64,000 nucleotides of DNA, taken from positions 2,131,123 to 2,195,122 of the forward strand of contig NW_006767433.1 of the NCBI RefSeq assembly GCF_000264995.1, read 5' to 3'. Below, piece by piece: positions 11,297 to 22,835 of this stretch. Made by a program: the position numbers and the translations under genes. Position 1 is the stretch's first letter; each line of letters opens with the position of its first letter. Under the pieces are notes generated by a model. That model worked only from the letters and a program-made list of their open reading frames with translations, was not told the origin of the DNA and searched no databases. This DNA is from Punctularia strigosozonata HHB-11173 SS5 (lineage: Eukaryota > Basidiomycota > Agaricomycetes > Corticiales > Punctulariaceae).

Positions 11297-14200
11297 CTAC
11301 CGCCGCGACGCTCTGCTAGCCGAGCGCGAGATGTCTCGCCTCGCATCTCTCTCGGAGATGACGGCCAGTGTAACCTGAAGGCCGTGATAACGTTGTAAAT
11401 CGTATGCTTCCGAGTGCGCCACGCCCCCGGAATCATTAGGGAGCCATATGATTGGCGTCGGCGCAACGAGCTCAGGCGCGTAGAGGATACCGGACATCTC
11501 CTGCGCGTGGTCCGCGAACGGCAGCGGAGGAAGATGTGGAGGCGCTTCAGGGTGCGTACGCGCCGCCCTTTCCGTGGCGGTCAGGTCGTCCAGCGTTTCG
11601 GTCGCTAATCGGCCGCATACCGTCAACAACCGCGCAAAGAACTGCCACGTTTAACGTAACCACTCACGTAGCGGCACAGGCCCTTGCCTGCGAGCCGTGC
11701 TCGGCATCACCGCCAGCGTCACGGACATCATTTCCAGCACACTGGCCATGCTTCCCCTCATCCTGGGTCCCGGCTCCAGAGAGCTAACGAGATCCGTGCT
11801 CTCGTCATCCACGTTCCGTCGCTTCGTGGGACGGGCACTCTTTACAAACGTATCGAGCGAATTGCGCGTGACGGGACTGAGTGAGTTGACGCCACGCCGA
11901 CGCGATTTCGATGTCGTGTATGCCTCGACGGCGATAACAACTAGGAGGCCCGTGCCGATGAGGACGCCGCCTTCCTCCCATAACCTTCTCGTGAGGAGGA
12001 TGAAGCCGAGCAGAAGGGGTTGAAACGCGACGAGCGTTCCGAAGCGCCGAAGAAGCCAGATCTGAAGAAGTCCCCCAGTTTGCGAATGGGTACGTGCGTA
12101 TACGTAGCCAATGAGATATCGATGAGCTACATGAGAGCTGAAGATGAGTTGATCATCTGAGTATACTCAACAAGTACTCACCGATCAGCGTAAGAATCAG
12201 TAGCAGTACAACAGCAGGTCCAATCAGAGGGAAAAGGAGCGCAAAGGTTGAAGCAAAGATGATAGCAAGCACGCAACACGCGGTAGCAAATGACGGATTG
12301 TATGATCTAGGATAAATAGCGCGGAAACGCTGGCGGGGAGTGATAGAGGCCCTTTCTGCTTGGAGAAGTTTGTATAACCTCCAGGGTTGCAGGAGAAGGA
12401 GGGCGGGTGATATGATCGCCACGCTGACAACGAGATCGAGAGCGAGAGCGCTCATATAGATCGAGCCGTTAGCCAGTCCCATAGTAGCCGTGGAGCCGCT
12501 ACCGGATCGGAGCGCATCGAAGGCAAAAAGCACTGCACCGATAGCCATGAGCCAAATAGCGCAGACGACGGCTAAGATGTAGAATGTCGTTTTGAAGAGG
12601 GTCAATTCTAGTCCAGAAATAGACACATCCCCACCAAGATGGCCACACGCTAACCAAGGGGAGGAGGTGAGACAATCAACATGACTTCTCCGTACGATGA
12701 CTCACTGTTCACCATGAGCAGGGCAACCGCAATAAAGAGAGACCCGGCGACTGCTGGAGCCAGGCCAGTCGCAAGGCCAGCTATCCAATCATTGCGCGTT
12801 GTCAGACCGTTCAAGAACGGCAGAACATCTCCGACGTTTGGGGCCGTGCCCAGCGCGAGGCCGGCGACACACATGACTGGAACGCCTGTCAGCGGGCGTG
12901 CCGATTGGGTCGGAACAATGACTTACGGGCAGCGGCGAGTAGTATGGCCATCATCGCATTCGCCGACCACATTACCACCTTCTCGATCATACCAGTCTCG
13001 TACTGCAGTTTATCCCAACGCACGTCCTCCTTCGCCCGGCCTTCGATCATCTGTATACCAGGAATGAAGTGCAACCCGCGTCCGACGATCAGCCAGCCCT
13101 TGATCCTCGCGCCTTCCGCGATGTCCGCGTACCCGTCGCTTTGAGCAACCTGAATATCGGCATTGATCGCCTTTAGCTTGGATCGCCATAGGCTTATGTC
13201 GGCATACACATGCCCCAGGTCTTCGTGGTCAAGGCCGGTCAACGGACGCACAAAAGGCCCTTGAGCCTGCAGTCGCAAGTGAGGCGGAGGGATGCGAGGA
13301 TCGCCGGTCGTAGAATCAACGTTCGCCCGCATAGGAAAGGTATCTCGTCGTTCCGAGGGAGGATAGTCCCAAATGAGGGGGCGACGACGGACAGCGCCCA
13401 TCTCATCCACCTCCCCCTGAGGTTCTTCCCCTTGCGATGCGTTGGGATCCGGCATGGCGTTTTGCGGGTATTCCGTCATGAGATCTACCCATTCCTCATC
13501 ATCCGTACGTGTCGTCCTTTGAGCGGATTGACTGCCCTCCGGTATATCGGCGAGCGTTTTCTCCCTGTCATTAGGGGCCTCCGATGGTCCGGAACTTTCG
13601 ACGGGATGGTTGGGTCCATATCGAGATGGGTCTGGTATGCTGAACTCGCTAAGAGGTACGGTGGGACTCAATGTGCCCTCCTTATCCAAGCCGAGTCGCT
13701 GACCAAGCTGAAGGCGACCAAATATGGAAGAGGCTCTCGAGATTTCTTGGAACCGACTACCGACGACGCGCTGATTCCACGAATCAGAGAGGCTGGGCTC
13801 AAGATGACGGTCGCTGCCAGTGAATGTGCCGCCACTGACGCCTTCCACGCGACGAAGTTTGTAATACTGGGAAGGCAAGAGGTAGGAGGTTGGTGTGAGT
13901 GACGATGAGCCGTAGGCCGGGTTGCGGGCTCTCGCGCGTGCACCAGGAGGTCGTCGCCTTGCAGCGGATGTGCTGACCCCCAGAGGCTTCGGTCTGCTGA
14001 TATATGGCCGGCCTTCGCCTCCCTCATCTCCCTCCCCGACAGTTGACAGGTAATCAGCGATGCTAGGATCTGGCGTCGACACCCGGAACGATTGTATATA
14101 TCTGGTCTCCGCGATTTCTAGGTTTTCCAATATTTCGTCTCGCTGTTCGATCAACGTCGCAAGGCGTGCGGTCTCGCTGAAGAATGTTTCATCAGCCCTC

Positions 14201-15738
14201 TGAGTGTTCATCGTAACTCTGCCCCCTACCTGATGGTGAAGAGGCTCTGAATGTCGATTTCGGGACCATTATCGTCTGGTGCTTCATGACCTTCAGGTCC
14301 CGTCAGCGGCTCCTCCTCGGTTGGCCTCCTGGGCCCATTCCTGCTACCGTCGACTGTTCTTCTACCATCCCTTGAACTGTCGCGGCTGCCCTCCATGCCC
14401 GAGCTTAGACCGGCCTTTGTGATAAAGTCCTTAAGCCGTTTCTCACCCCAGCCCAAGAACCCCGGTGCTTGTTGGGCGCTCAGCCACGCCATATCCTGCC
14501 CGCCACATCGCGTTTCTAACCAGGCATTACGATAGGCGACAAGCTTCGTATACTCGCGAAGGATTTTCCACAGAGCAGGAAGAACTCCGAGGACGATGAC
14601 CAGCACAGTAAGAACAATGATACGGATTCGGGCATTGGAAAGGCCACTGCTGCTGGATGCACGTCGAAGTAACCCAGAATGATTGTCGTTATGTTCCTCA
14701 GCATATAGTTGGAGGAGTCGGACGAGCGACAGATCCTGAAGGGTCGAGTAGACACCGGTGCCGGCCTTGCGAGGGGCCGTATGTGCCAAACAATTGGTAT
14801 TCACGAGATACAAGGGCAGCGCGCCTGCTAGTGCAAGAATCGACCAGCCCAACACGATGAGGAATGCGACCCAGAGCGATCGTTGAGTGAGTTGCTCGTC
14901 CGATGGGAAAAGCGCGGCATCTCTTGCAACCGATCTGCCAGCGTCGGATACGTCTGGTTCAATTTCGGGGACTAATGGAACAGGGGGGAAGAGAAAGGCC
15001 CATAGTTTATCACCGAGTGGCCGTGGACGAAGCCTGACGCCGCGAAGACGACGAATTAGCGAAATTACGCCGACATGCAACGCATGCTACTCACCCGGAC
15101 TCCACAAACCATTCGCGCAACGCGTATAGCTGACGGAACCGGGGTCGAAGAAACGCGAACAGCAACTGCAGCCATGCATAAGCCGCGAGGATCGGGAATG
15201 GACAACAAAGTGTGTCTCGACTTACCCAGAGGAGTATTCCGATGACGGTCGGGAGAATGAGGGTAGCTACAAGACCTCCTGCCTGTGCGTCCAACCCGTC
15301 TCCTATGCATACAGGATCGCCTTTCGCCGCGTTTTGCACCACGGTCGGTGTGGCGGGTGGTAGTGAAGAGGTTGCACCGACATGAGATGTTGAGGAATGA
15401 AAGGAGGTAGGATCGCTTGTGATGGGTGCTCCGGTAGAGTCTCCCGGAGCCGATGTCGTCGTCTGAGAGCCCGATAACGCGCTTGTCGTCGGAAAAGGGT
15501 CGTTCGAGGACGTAAATTGAGAACCTTCGACGGAAGTGAAGCTCGTTGGCGCCGTGACGCCGCCGCTAATGAAGAACGTGGAGCCCGCAGAAGTCATAAA
15601 AGTGGTTCCTCCGCTCGTAAAGACCGTTGAGCCATCAACGGTTGTCTGCCAGAAGTTGTTATTGTGAGCAGCCGTATCGTGTCGTTGGCGATGTCGTAGT
15701 TGGGTCGTCGTTGGGGTTGGAGTGGGCGTGAGGGTCAT
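11297..15738 (-). CDS. CSC1/OSCA-family (DUF221, RSN1_7TM) membrane channel
   Basis: This is a multi-pass membrane protein of the CSC1/OSCA/TMEM63 family, which forms osmotically or mechanically gated cation channels. The start at 15738 gives a Thr/Ser-rich extracellular N-terminus. TM segments follow (LVATLILPTVIGILLWV; SLWVAFLIVLGWSILALAG; IIVLTVLVIVLGVLPALW). A large cytosolic part (about 12900-14211, one 440-residue exon) ends in a WDKLQYETGMIEKVVMWSAN element before the channel region. The C-terminal TM block lies at about 12153-12880 (PAVAGSLFIAVALLMV; FYILAVVCAIWLMAIGAVLF; LDLVVSVAIISPALLLLQPW; ASTFALLFPLIGPAVVLLLI). The last exons (about 12060 to 11297) encode further TM segments and a hydrophilic tail. 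There are about seven exons. The cytosolic part is longer and more Pro/Ser/Asp-rich than in yeast CSC1, as in divergent basidiomycete members. Confidence 0.75.
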
Positions 15739-16156
15739 CTAGGGTATACGTGCCAGCGCCTGAGTTGCTTGTGCGGCGAGATCGCTAGTACAAGGTCCGT
15801 GGTCGTGTTCGCTGCATGAGAGTGGAAGCCGTTGCCTGGCCATGAGCTCATGAGCAAATCGAACCTTCGCGGGTCCGCGCTACACGTGCTCTCCGCCCGC
15901 GTCTGCCACCGGCTCATTACGTGATCGTCGCGCGCCCACGACTTGCCCCGCAAGACTCGAGAAATACTGGATTGGATGCGGTATATACGTATACACAGGC
16001 AAAGGCAAAGGCAGGGAGGGTCAACAACTTGAACAATGGGCCGACTGTGCGAAAGGGATAGAGCATGACGATGCTAGGAGGAGAATAGCGTGATGGCGGC
16101 GGTCTTCCTGGTTGCTAGCTGAACTCGAGCAGAAGAAGCGCATGCAATTCGCTCAC
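15739..16156. other. Intergenic, upstream of the CSC1-like gene
   Basis: 418 bp; no gene recognised. A TATATACGTATACA stretch at about 15981 is TATA-like and could serve the minus-strand gene. That is inference only. Confidence 0.35.
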
Positions 16157-16441
16157 CTAACGTTGGCCGCCGGGAGCGTCTGGCTCACTACCGACGTAGG
16201 CTGGAGGTGCCTCCGGAGCCGGTGGGAGCGGTTCGACAATCCATCCGCCTGCTCCATCCTTGGAGTGGACGTATATCCTCCTCTCCTGGTTCCATGGTGC
16301 CTCCGCCGCGGTGGCATCCAATTCGGGACTAGGAACAGATCGCCTGCCCTTGTGTTTCTTGACGGCCCGCCACCGACTAGACTTCACGGGAGTTCCCTCG
16401 AGGTCCTCAGGCGATAATTGCTTGCTGGACGTGCAGCCCAT
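16157..16441 (-). CDS. Small protein with N-myristoylation-type start
   Basis: A single open frame of 94 residues starts MGCTSSKQLSPEDLEG. MGC-x-S-S/K is the classic signal for N-myristoylation with a neighbouring palmitoylatable Cys, which would anchor the product to membranes. The rest is basic in the middle (RWRAVKKHKGRR) and Pro/Glu-rich (WIVEPLPPAPEAPPAYVG), ending PGGQR. No known domain is seen. The stop is followed at once by a GT-rich donor-like sequence, so the 3' end may differ if splicing occurs. Coding status is plausible but unproven. Confidence 0.45.
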   Translation of the reverse strand: MGCTSSKQLSPEDLEGTPVKSSRWRAVKKHKGRRSVPSPELDATAAEAPWNQERRIYVHSKDGAGGWIVEPLPPAPEAPPAYVGSEPDAPGGQR

Positions 16442-17046
16442 AACGGAAGGCTGGACGTGGCTGAGTTGTCGTATTCAACTAGCGTTCGCAACTCTGGATT
16501 ACGCACAGCGACAGGAGTTGGAATGGTGTGGGTACCGGACAAAGCAGGGGAGAGTGTAGGATTGCATCACGCAAAGGCTCCCGATAATATATGTCCAATT
16601 CGTGGCGTCGTATGAGGGCCAATCGCAGGCGTCGTGATGGAGTATACCCGGAGGCGTTTCCAGGAAAGCTGTCACGAGTGATGATCACCCCGAAGACGCA
16701 CGGGGATCAGAATAGCACAGGCGACTGCAGAGAGCTCGAAGGCATCGAACGTAGAGATGGTTGACCATTCAACGTTCAACGTCCAGGGTGCAAACCGGGC
16801 CGTTGCTCTCGGTTGGCTCTGCGCGGGACCATTCCGGAGGCGCTGCTCTTGAAGCAAGTTGAACCGGAGCGCACTCTTCGCAGCTGTGAACGACTGTGGC
16901 GCAGGCTCACGTGCGCGGTATAGCTTGGCCTTCGCACCGCCTTGTCCGGTCGACGTCGTACGGAGCGACCAGCTGCGCACGAAACGCAGCGCGCTCTTGC
17001 CCACTTTCTTCTATATCGACCCTCTCTACCACACTGCGCGGCGGCC
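16442..17046. promoter_or_regulatory. Divergent promoter region
   Basis: 605 bp lie between the small myristoylation-type gene (-) and the PalI-like gene (+), so it should carry both promoters. The stretch before 17047 is C/T-rich (CCACTTTCTTCTATATCG), as is common before fungal starts. Overlapping open frames here show no motif. Confidence 0.4.
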
Positions 17047-18964
17047 ATGGGTTTGATTCGACCAGCGACGCCCGGTTTCTTGGTCACCCTGGTGGCAACC
17101 ATCCTACTCGCAATCGTCTCCTTCTCCGTGCCCTACTTCAAATCTGTCTTCTTCTTGAAAGCCTCGTTGTCGGTCGAAAGCATTAACGGCTCTGTCACGT
17201 TTGGTACTCTCGGATACTGTTTGGAGATATCAGGGCAGAGCACCAATTGCACGTCCCCACACATCGGATATGAACTGGGTAAGTCTACCGCCAGGAAGCC
17301 TTGTCACCGATCTCTCAACATGCGTAATGCTAGACATAAACTCCCTGGTTGGAAACGATCTACCAATCAAGATCCCGAACGTGGTTGTCAAATGGCTCAC
17401 ATACGCACTCTTCCTCCACGTCGTGGCCCTCATCCTCTCTGCCATCTCTGCCGTCTTCGGCCTTCTCGCCCACGTGCGCGAAATGTCCATGGCCTGCTGT
17501 TCAACCTGCATCTCCGGATTTGCAGCTGCAATCGCCCTCCTCGCGTTCATCTTCGACCTCGCATTCTTCTTCATCGCCAAGTCCCGCATCAACTCCGTCA
17601 GCGGTGGCTCCGCCCAGATGGGCAATGCGATATGGCTCACACTCGCGGCATGGGTTCTCCTCTTCTTCAGCGGGTGCTTTTATGGCATCGGTAGATGTTG
17701 CATCAGGAACAGGCCGAGGGCGCCGCGCGGGGATAGCAAGTGGAATGCGCCATCATCTGCAGAACAAGGCAACAACCGTTACGCGGACCAGATGCGCCTT
17801 GACGCCGTCAAAGCAGAGGCGGACCGGAAGGCCGCACAGAAACGAGGCGAGGTAGGGCTCCCCGCGTTTGATGAATATGACGCCGCCCAGCCCTTAAACC
17901 CATCGAAGGTGACATATGCTGTCATCGACGGCGACCGCGTCGTGGCCGAAGACGAACACCACGCGCAGTCCTACCGTGATCAACCTAGCAGCACCCAGCA
18001 TCCAGGTTATGCCCAAGCAGCTCCCGGTACCCGTGCAGTAGACGAATACCATTCCGCTTCTCCGCAGAGGCAACCCTCCAGCCACTCAACGTATCCGCCA
18101 CAGGCGCAGACACCGTCCCAGATGCAGTCCTCCGCGCGGAGGCAAGGCAGCGGTCACTCCGGCTATGCCTCATCCGCATATAACACTGGGTATCCTACTT
18201 CCTCTCCTGCGGCAGTCCCCCCGATGCCATCGGTCTCTCCCGTGGGCGCTGCAGCGGCTGTAGCAGGTACCGCAGCTGCAGGCCAGTACCTGGCGCCGTC
18301 CGGTTATGGGCATCAACAGTACGCGACCGGCGGCACGTTTGGACATGGGCAAGATATGACATCGTGTAGGTATACTTCCTCGATCCGCCTCTTCATCCGC
18401 TCACCATTATTCACTTCAGATCACTCAGCCCATTCGCAATATCCATCGCAACAGTACTACGACGCCCAGACCGATCAGGGACATTGGCAGGACCCGTCCT
18501 TCAATGCCGAAGCTTACGGTGCCATGGTGATGCCTGGCGCGTCGCATAGTCAATCCTATTCACCAGCACAACCCACTCAACATGGAGCTTACGGGCAATA
18601 CCACTCCCCATCCCCGCCCATGCCCTCCGCGCATGACCGCTCATACACGCTTGGCGGTGGTGGCTACGGCGCCAGCAGTGTTCCCGTCCACGCTGCTTAC
18701 GAGGCCACGGCCTACGCGCAACCCCAACCCGAGGTTCCCATGCCATCCCCTGCATATGATGCCGCGTACACGAATGATGCCGCGCGAACAATGTCGCCGA
18801 CGAGTCCCGTTCGCGGTCCACGCAGCCCGCCGCCGCGCAACACGGTAGCGAGCCCGACACAATATGACGATGAACCTCCTCAGTATCAGGAGGCGAGCGG
18901 GAGCAGCGGCAATGGGGGCCCTTTGCACCCTCCTGGCGGTTGGAACTCCAACGAGAAACGGTGA
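17047..18964 (+). CDS. SUR7/PalI (Rim9-like) membrane protein
   Basis: PalI/Rim9 proteins assist the pH-sensing complex of the plasma membrane (RIM101/PacC pathway), while Sur7 relatives shape eisosomes. The start ATG at 17047 gives TM1 (PGFLVTLVATILLAIVSFSV). A loop with GYCLEISGQS follows, then three more TM segments (YALFLHVVALILSAISAVF; FAAAIALLAFIFDLAFFFIA; AIWLTLAAWVLLFFSGCFYG). The four-TM layout and the CIRNRP basic patch fit PalI. A very long Pro/Gln/Tyr/Ser-rich cytosolic tail follows, to 18964. Introns are at 17279-17333 and 18366-18419; the latter is 54 nt and contains no stop in frame. Exon joins restore YELDINSLVG and MTSYHSAHSQ. Confidence 0.8.
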
Positions 18965-19267
18965 AGGGCACGGAACTCGGACATGACACGACCTGCGACG
19001 ACTATGTGATATCTCGTTCGGACACTATTGCGGCGTGCTCTTGTATTTTTTGCGACCATATAATAACCTGAATTATGTTATCGATGGAACGCTATCACAG
19101 TATACCCAGACATCACTGAGAGCAATACAAGAGAAACAGGATCGGGTTGTACACCTATCATACGACCATATACCAACACGACCATGGAGACCCGATTGTG
19201 CACCCGCACCCTGAACGACACCTACTTATGTGTTACTCAAGGCCGGCGCAATGCCTCGTTCCGATCA
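18965..19267. other. Convergent 3' intergenic region
   Basis: About 300 bp between two gene ends, moderately AT-rich; no feature other than likely 3' UTRs and polyadenylation signals. Confidence 0.4.
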
Positions 19268-20354
19268 TCATAAAGCTCCCGTGTGGGCTTTTGCCCTTCT
19301 CAAGGGTATGATCTCCCATTGTCGCCGTTGTATCGCTGCATCGGATGCAGGCCGCCCTTCTTCGATCTTCACCAACCGCAACCGTCGATTTTTGTCCGGG
19401 GAATCGTCCACTTCACCTTCTTCACCGCGTTCAGATTCAAGCGTATCGTCGTCCCCAAGTTCGATGCGTCCATCAAAGACCTGTTCAGGGTTGGCTGAAG
19501 TTGTGGAAGGTGACCCCATCGGAGAGAGATTCGGTAGCACGTGGGTCAACGGGTTGACCACATTGGACTGGAAGGGTGTAACAAGATTCGATTGAAAGAA
19601 ACGCCCTGCATTGTCCACGAACGAGGGCGGTTTGCGTTTTGGGATGGAAGCTAAGACAACTCGAGATTGTGGCTCGAACACGACGCTTCTTGGATCGCCG
19701 GTGGAATAGTGAACGGGATCCACAGGAAAAGTCACTGAGATTTCTTTCGTCTTGCCATCGAACGAAAACCGTACTACTGGGTGTGAGTAGGAGTTAGGGT
19801 ACGGGTATGATATCGGCCTGCGGTGGCGCAGGACCAGGCGATCATCTTGCAGTAAGCGTGAGTTAGCTCTGTAAGAAATTCAGTACGAACCGAAGGGCGA
19901 ACCTTCGATGTCTAGGCGTAGGAGGTCAGACAGGTGGAAATATAGGGATGCTCTCAAATATACTTGCCGATGGCGTGGCCAGAAGAACGTGAGCACAACG
20001 CTCCGGATGTGTCAATGAAGAACACTTGGTTGTTGGCTTCTGGATTTCTCAAATCTACCGATATCGTCAATGATCTCGGCAAAACTCTCTTACACCCAGA
20101 GTACACATCGGGATTCAAGCAAGCTTGGAGTCTTACATTCGACAAGGGAATTCTCTTTGCCCGGCCAAAGAATAACCTCGGTACCATCCTCAATCTGAGG
20201 AAGGCGCATGGCTCCTCAGCTGGTTATGGGCAGCTCGAGTCATCATTCGACATACTGCGTCGGTATCGACATCAACAAGTCGGTTAGAAGCCAAAGAACG
20301 GATTAAGAAATATCCAGCGGGGAAGCCGTATGTGTCAACGGTGGTGTCTGCCAT
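19268..20354 (-). CDS. Beta-trefoil-fold protein, fungal-type, function unknown
   Basis: The start ATG at 20354 gives MADTTVDTYGFPAGYFLIRS. Joined exons show trefoil-type repeats: SNRLVDVDTDA, then DGTEVILWPGKENSLVE, then NNQVFFIDTSGALCSRSSG and HAIDIE, then DDRLVLRHRRPISYPYPN. The pattern of ricin-B/beta-trefoil repeats (Q/N-F near the end of each repeat, [IV]D..) is clear, and such folds bind sugars or lipids. The C-terminal half is hydrophilic and ends RRAKAHTGAL. There are five exons. One intron (19967 to 19912) is best read with a GC donor, because only then does HAIDIE stay in frame. The exact partner is unknown. Confidence 0.6.
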
Positions 20355-20500
20355 TGAGCAAGGCCTCAAGCTGGCGCCGCCGGTGAAGCGAGGGGGCAGC
20401 GCCACTCACAGGGGCCAAATTGTTGCATCCCAAAAATATCCTGTAAACATTTGAGATTTATCAGAGCATGCTTCAGATCAAAAATCTTTGATAAAATGTT

Positions 20501-20527
20501 GAAAAACGCAGAAAAACGCAGAAAAGC
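20501..20527. repeat. Tandem decamer GAAAAACGCA, about 2.5 copies
   Basis: Two exact copies, followed by a partial copy (GAAAAGCA). Confidence 0.8.
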
Positions 20528-20713
20528 ATGAATGAAATCAAGAAAATGATAATTTTGCCCATGATTTGTCACTTCCAAATATGTAATAAACATTTCACAT
20601 TTTATAGGATCTTTCTTGAATTTGCACTCATGAGAAATCTAGATTTGTACCCAGTGACTGACCAAGCCTGACCAAACCCCCTTGGCCGCAACCGTTGTAC
20701 GCGTCTCACTTAG

Positions 20714-20732
20714 TACTCACTGGCAGTGAGTA
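20714..20732. repeat. Perfect 19-bp inverted repeat
   Basis: TACTCACTG-G-CAGTGAGTA: two 9-bp arms around one base. It could be a protein-binding site or a transposon scar; the sequence alone does not tell. Confidence 0.8.
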
Positions 20733-20802
20733 TCTCTGGATAACAACTTGAAGGCGACCCAAACCACTTTGCCCGATTTAATGTATATCATAGCGTGGCT
20801 CG

Positions 20803-21669
20803 TTAGATTTCCCCTGCAGCGCCTGAGAAGGTTCGCTCAAGACAATACAGTCCCCGTTTCCCTTCTCTCCCGATGCTTTCTAAATCAATACAGTCCTCTA
20901 CCTGCTCCACAAACGTGAAGCCGTTCTTCTCAAATACGCTGGTATTCCCCTTAAGCATCCTGACGTTGCCGTGGGTGCTATAGGCTCACCGGATGCTTCC
21001 ATAGTTTCCGATGAAAGCACTGACTCGCATCCGTCGAATGCCCATTCTCGGAATGCCCCATTCGCGCATCAGAGTGGCGAATGCGTTAGACATAATGCCT
21101 TTGCCTTGATGACTAGCGCAGATATAGTCTGAAATGCCGTCAGCCTGGCCCAGCTCGATCGTCCGCAAGCTCTGACCTCCCACATCCCATATGATTTCAG
21201 GATCCCCCACCGGCCTATCTTCGTTTGCTTTTATCAAACGTTCGCGTTCCTTTGAGTCTAAAATAGTTGGATAACGCAAGCGCGTCAAGGCGCAGTCCCC
21301 TAAAAACTCGTCGCTCCCGTCTTCTTTCACCTCCCGCAGAATCCTTACGGGGCAATGGCCGACGATGCGTAGGGGTGCCTCGGGATCCCTGGAATCCACC
21401 TCCCTGAGTTCCTCGAGAACTTCGTCTGCTTTTGCTTTGATCGTGCCGATCCACCATACAGCATGTTCGTCCTTGTATGGATACGGTGGTCCATTCAACA
21501 TCTCGTAAACTTTTGGGTCGTTCATGTTGACGACCACAGATGGCACATCTGACACACGCGGGGGAGTAAAGATGATGTGTGAGTGAGGGGGTGGCAGTCG
21601 GAGGAATGGTTCTCCTGTAACCCGATTAACTTGTAGAGGGTGGAGTTGGCGGTGAGTGTTGTTAGTCAT
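20803..21669 (-). CDS. GNAT-family N-acetyltransferase, copy A
   Basis: This is a GNAT acyltransferase that would move acetyl from acetyl-CoA to an amine substrate (Acetyltransf_3 / RimJ-like type). The start ATG at 21669 gives MTNNTHRQLHPLQ. The N-terminal LHPLQVNRVTGEPFLRLP is shared with copy B. The acetyl-CoA loop is ICASHQGKGIMSNAF (motif A, Q/R-x-x-G-x-G/A) and the terminal strand is GNYGSIR. The final exon begins after a 47-nt intron and reads GNTSVFEKNGFTFVEQVEDC to the TAA at 20803-20805. The VFEKNGF element is the standard GNAT motif B (N-x-x-S..V.EK.GF). Substrate unknown. Confidence 0.8.
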
Positions 21670-21903
21670 AGCAGTTGAGGGTACCAAGCTAAGCCGAGCG
21701 AACACAGTACTGTGCGCTGAGCGCGAGTTTGAGCCTGGATATATGTGATGTTCGCGGTTGACTCGATCTGAATTCGTATTCCCTGCAGGTTACATTAATG
21801 TTGTACTTGGATGCCAGCTCGCGCGATCCAGTCGAATGTGGATGGCTAGGAGATGGACCACATTAGTCTGATAGTCATCTACTAGCTATGATACTCAAGT
21901 CCT

Positions 21904-22835
21904 CTATGTAGTAGTCCACTCAAGGAGGTGAAGAGAACGCTTAGGTCCCCCGGCGCGTCTGCGGGCAGTCACCTCAATACATTCCTCGATCGTCCCCATC
22001 ATCCTGAAACCGTTCTTCTCAAAGACCTTGATTGATCCATAATTTCCCTGTACGTGCGAGTCCGTTCGTGAACAACTTTGACCTCCTCCGAGTCCCTACT
22101 CACAGTGAACGCCCCTGCACGTATGCGCCGCACGCCCATCCGCGGTACGGCCCATTCATGTATGATGGCACTGACGGCGGCCGACATCACGCCTTTACCT
22201 TGATGTGACGGTGCCATGAAATCTGGTAGAATGTTTGAGTGTATACGTCCGGAACAATGCAGATATACGCGCACAACCAAAACTCCATATGATGTCAGGA
22301 TCACCAGGCGATCGAGCATTGTTATCTTCTGTGACCCTTCGCCGTTCATCTGGGTCCAAGATTTCCTGGAATCTGGAGCGCACCAATAGGCACGATCCGA
22401 TAAACGCGTCGGATCCGCCCGGGCGCAGTTCTCTAATAGTGTTCACAGGACATCCGCTCACTATGGCGGGTGAGGATACACCAGCGGCAGCAGCACTATA
22501 TAACTCGTTCAGGATAGGCGTCGTGGTGCCCATCATGCGATCGAGAGACGCCACCGCATCCTCGAGATGATATGGATGAGGGACGCTGAGAGAGAATCAG
22601 CGCCCTTTGCCTGTGGAACCGGTTTTGCGGTCACATACCTTGCTAACCATGGATACACGCGGTCATCATTCAAGGAGTTGACAATGTCTTGCGCATCATG
22701 CATTCGCGGAGGAGTGAGGATAATATAATCATGTGGATCAGGTAGGCGGAGGAATGGCTCGTTTGAATCTGGATTCAATTGCAGTGGGCGCAGCTGCAAT
22801 GTGAGTGACTGTTGCTCCGCGATTTGGGCAGACAT
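21904..22835 (-). CDS. GNAT-family N-acetyltransferase, copy B
   Basis: This is a paralogue of copy A in the same orientation, 234 bp upstream of it. The start ATG at 22835 (MSAQIAEQQSLTLQLRPLQL) is followed by NEPFLRLPDPHDYIILTPPR, very like copy A. The middle carries the CPVNTIRELRPGGSDAFIG and DPDIIW blocks. The acetyl-CoA loop is APSHQGKGVMSAAV, followed by WAVPRMGVRRIRAGAFT. The last exon reads GNYGSIKVFEKNGFRMMG and ends LHLLEWTTT at the TAG (21904-21906). Introns interrupt at about 22622, 22273 and 22080. It looks intact. The pair arose by local duplication; divergence is clearly above allelic level. Confidence 0.8.

Larger units (their letters stand above)
20355..20802. other. AT-rich intergenic island upstream of the beta-trefoil gene
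   Basis: A stretch of about 180 bp (20461-20640) has roughly 30% GC by hand count, far below its surroundings. It holds a tandem decamer (20501-20527). A 19-bp perfect inverted repeat lies nearby (20714-20732). No gene is seen. The region must include the beta-trefoil gene promoter and the 3' UTR of the first acetyltransferase. Confidence 0.5.
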
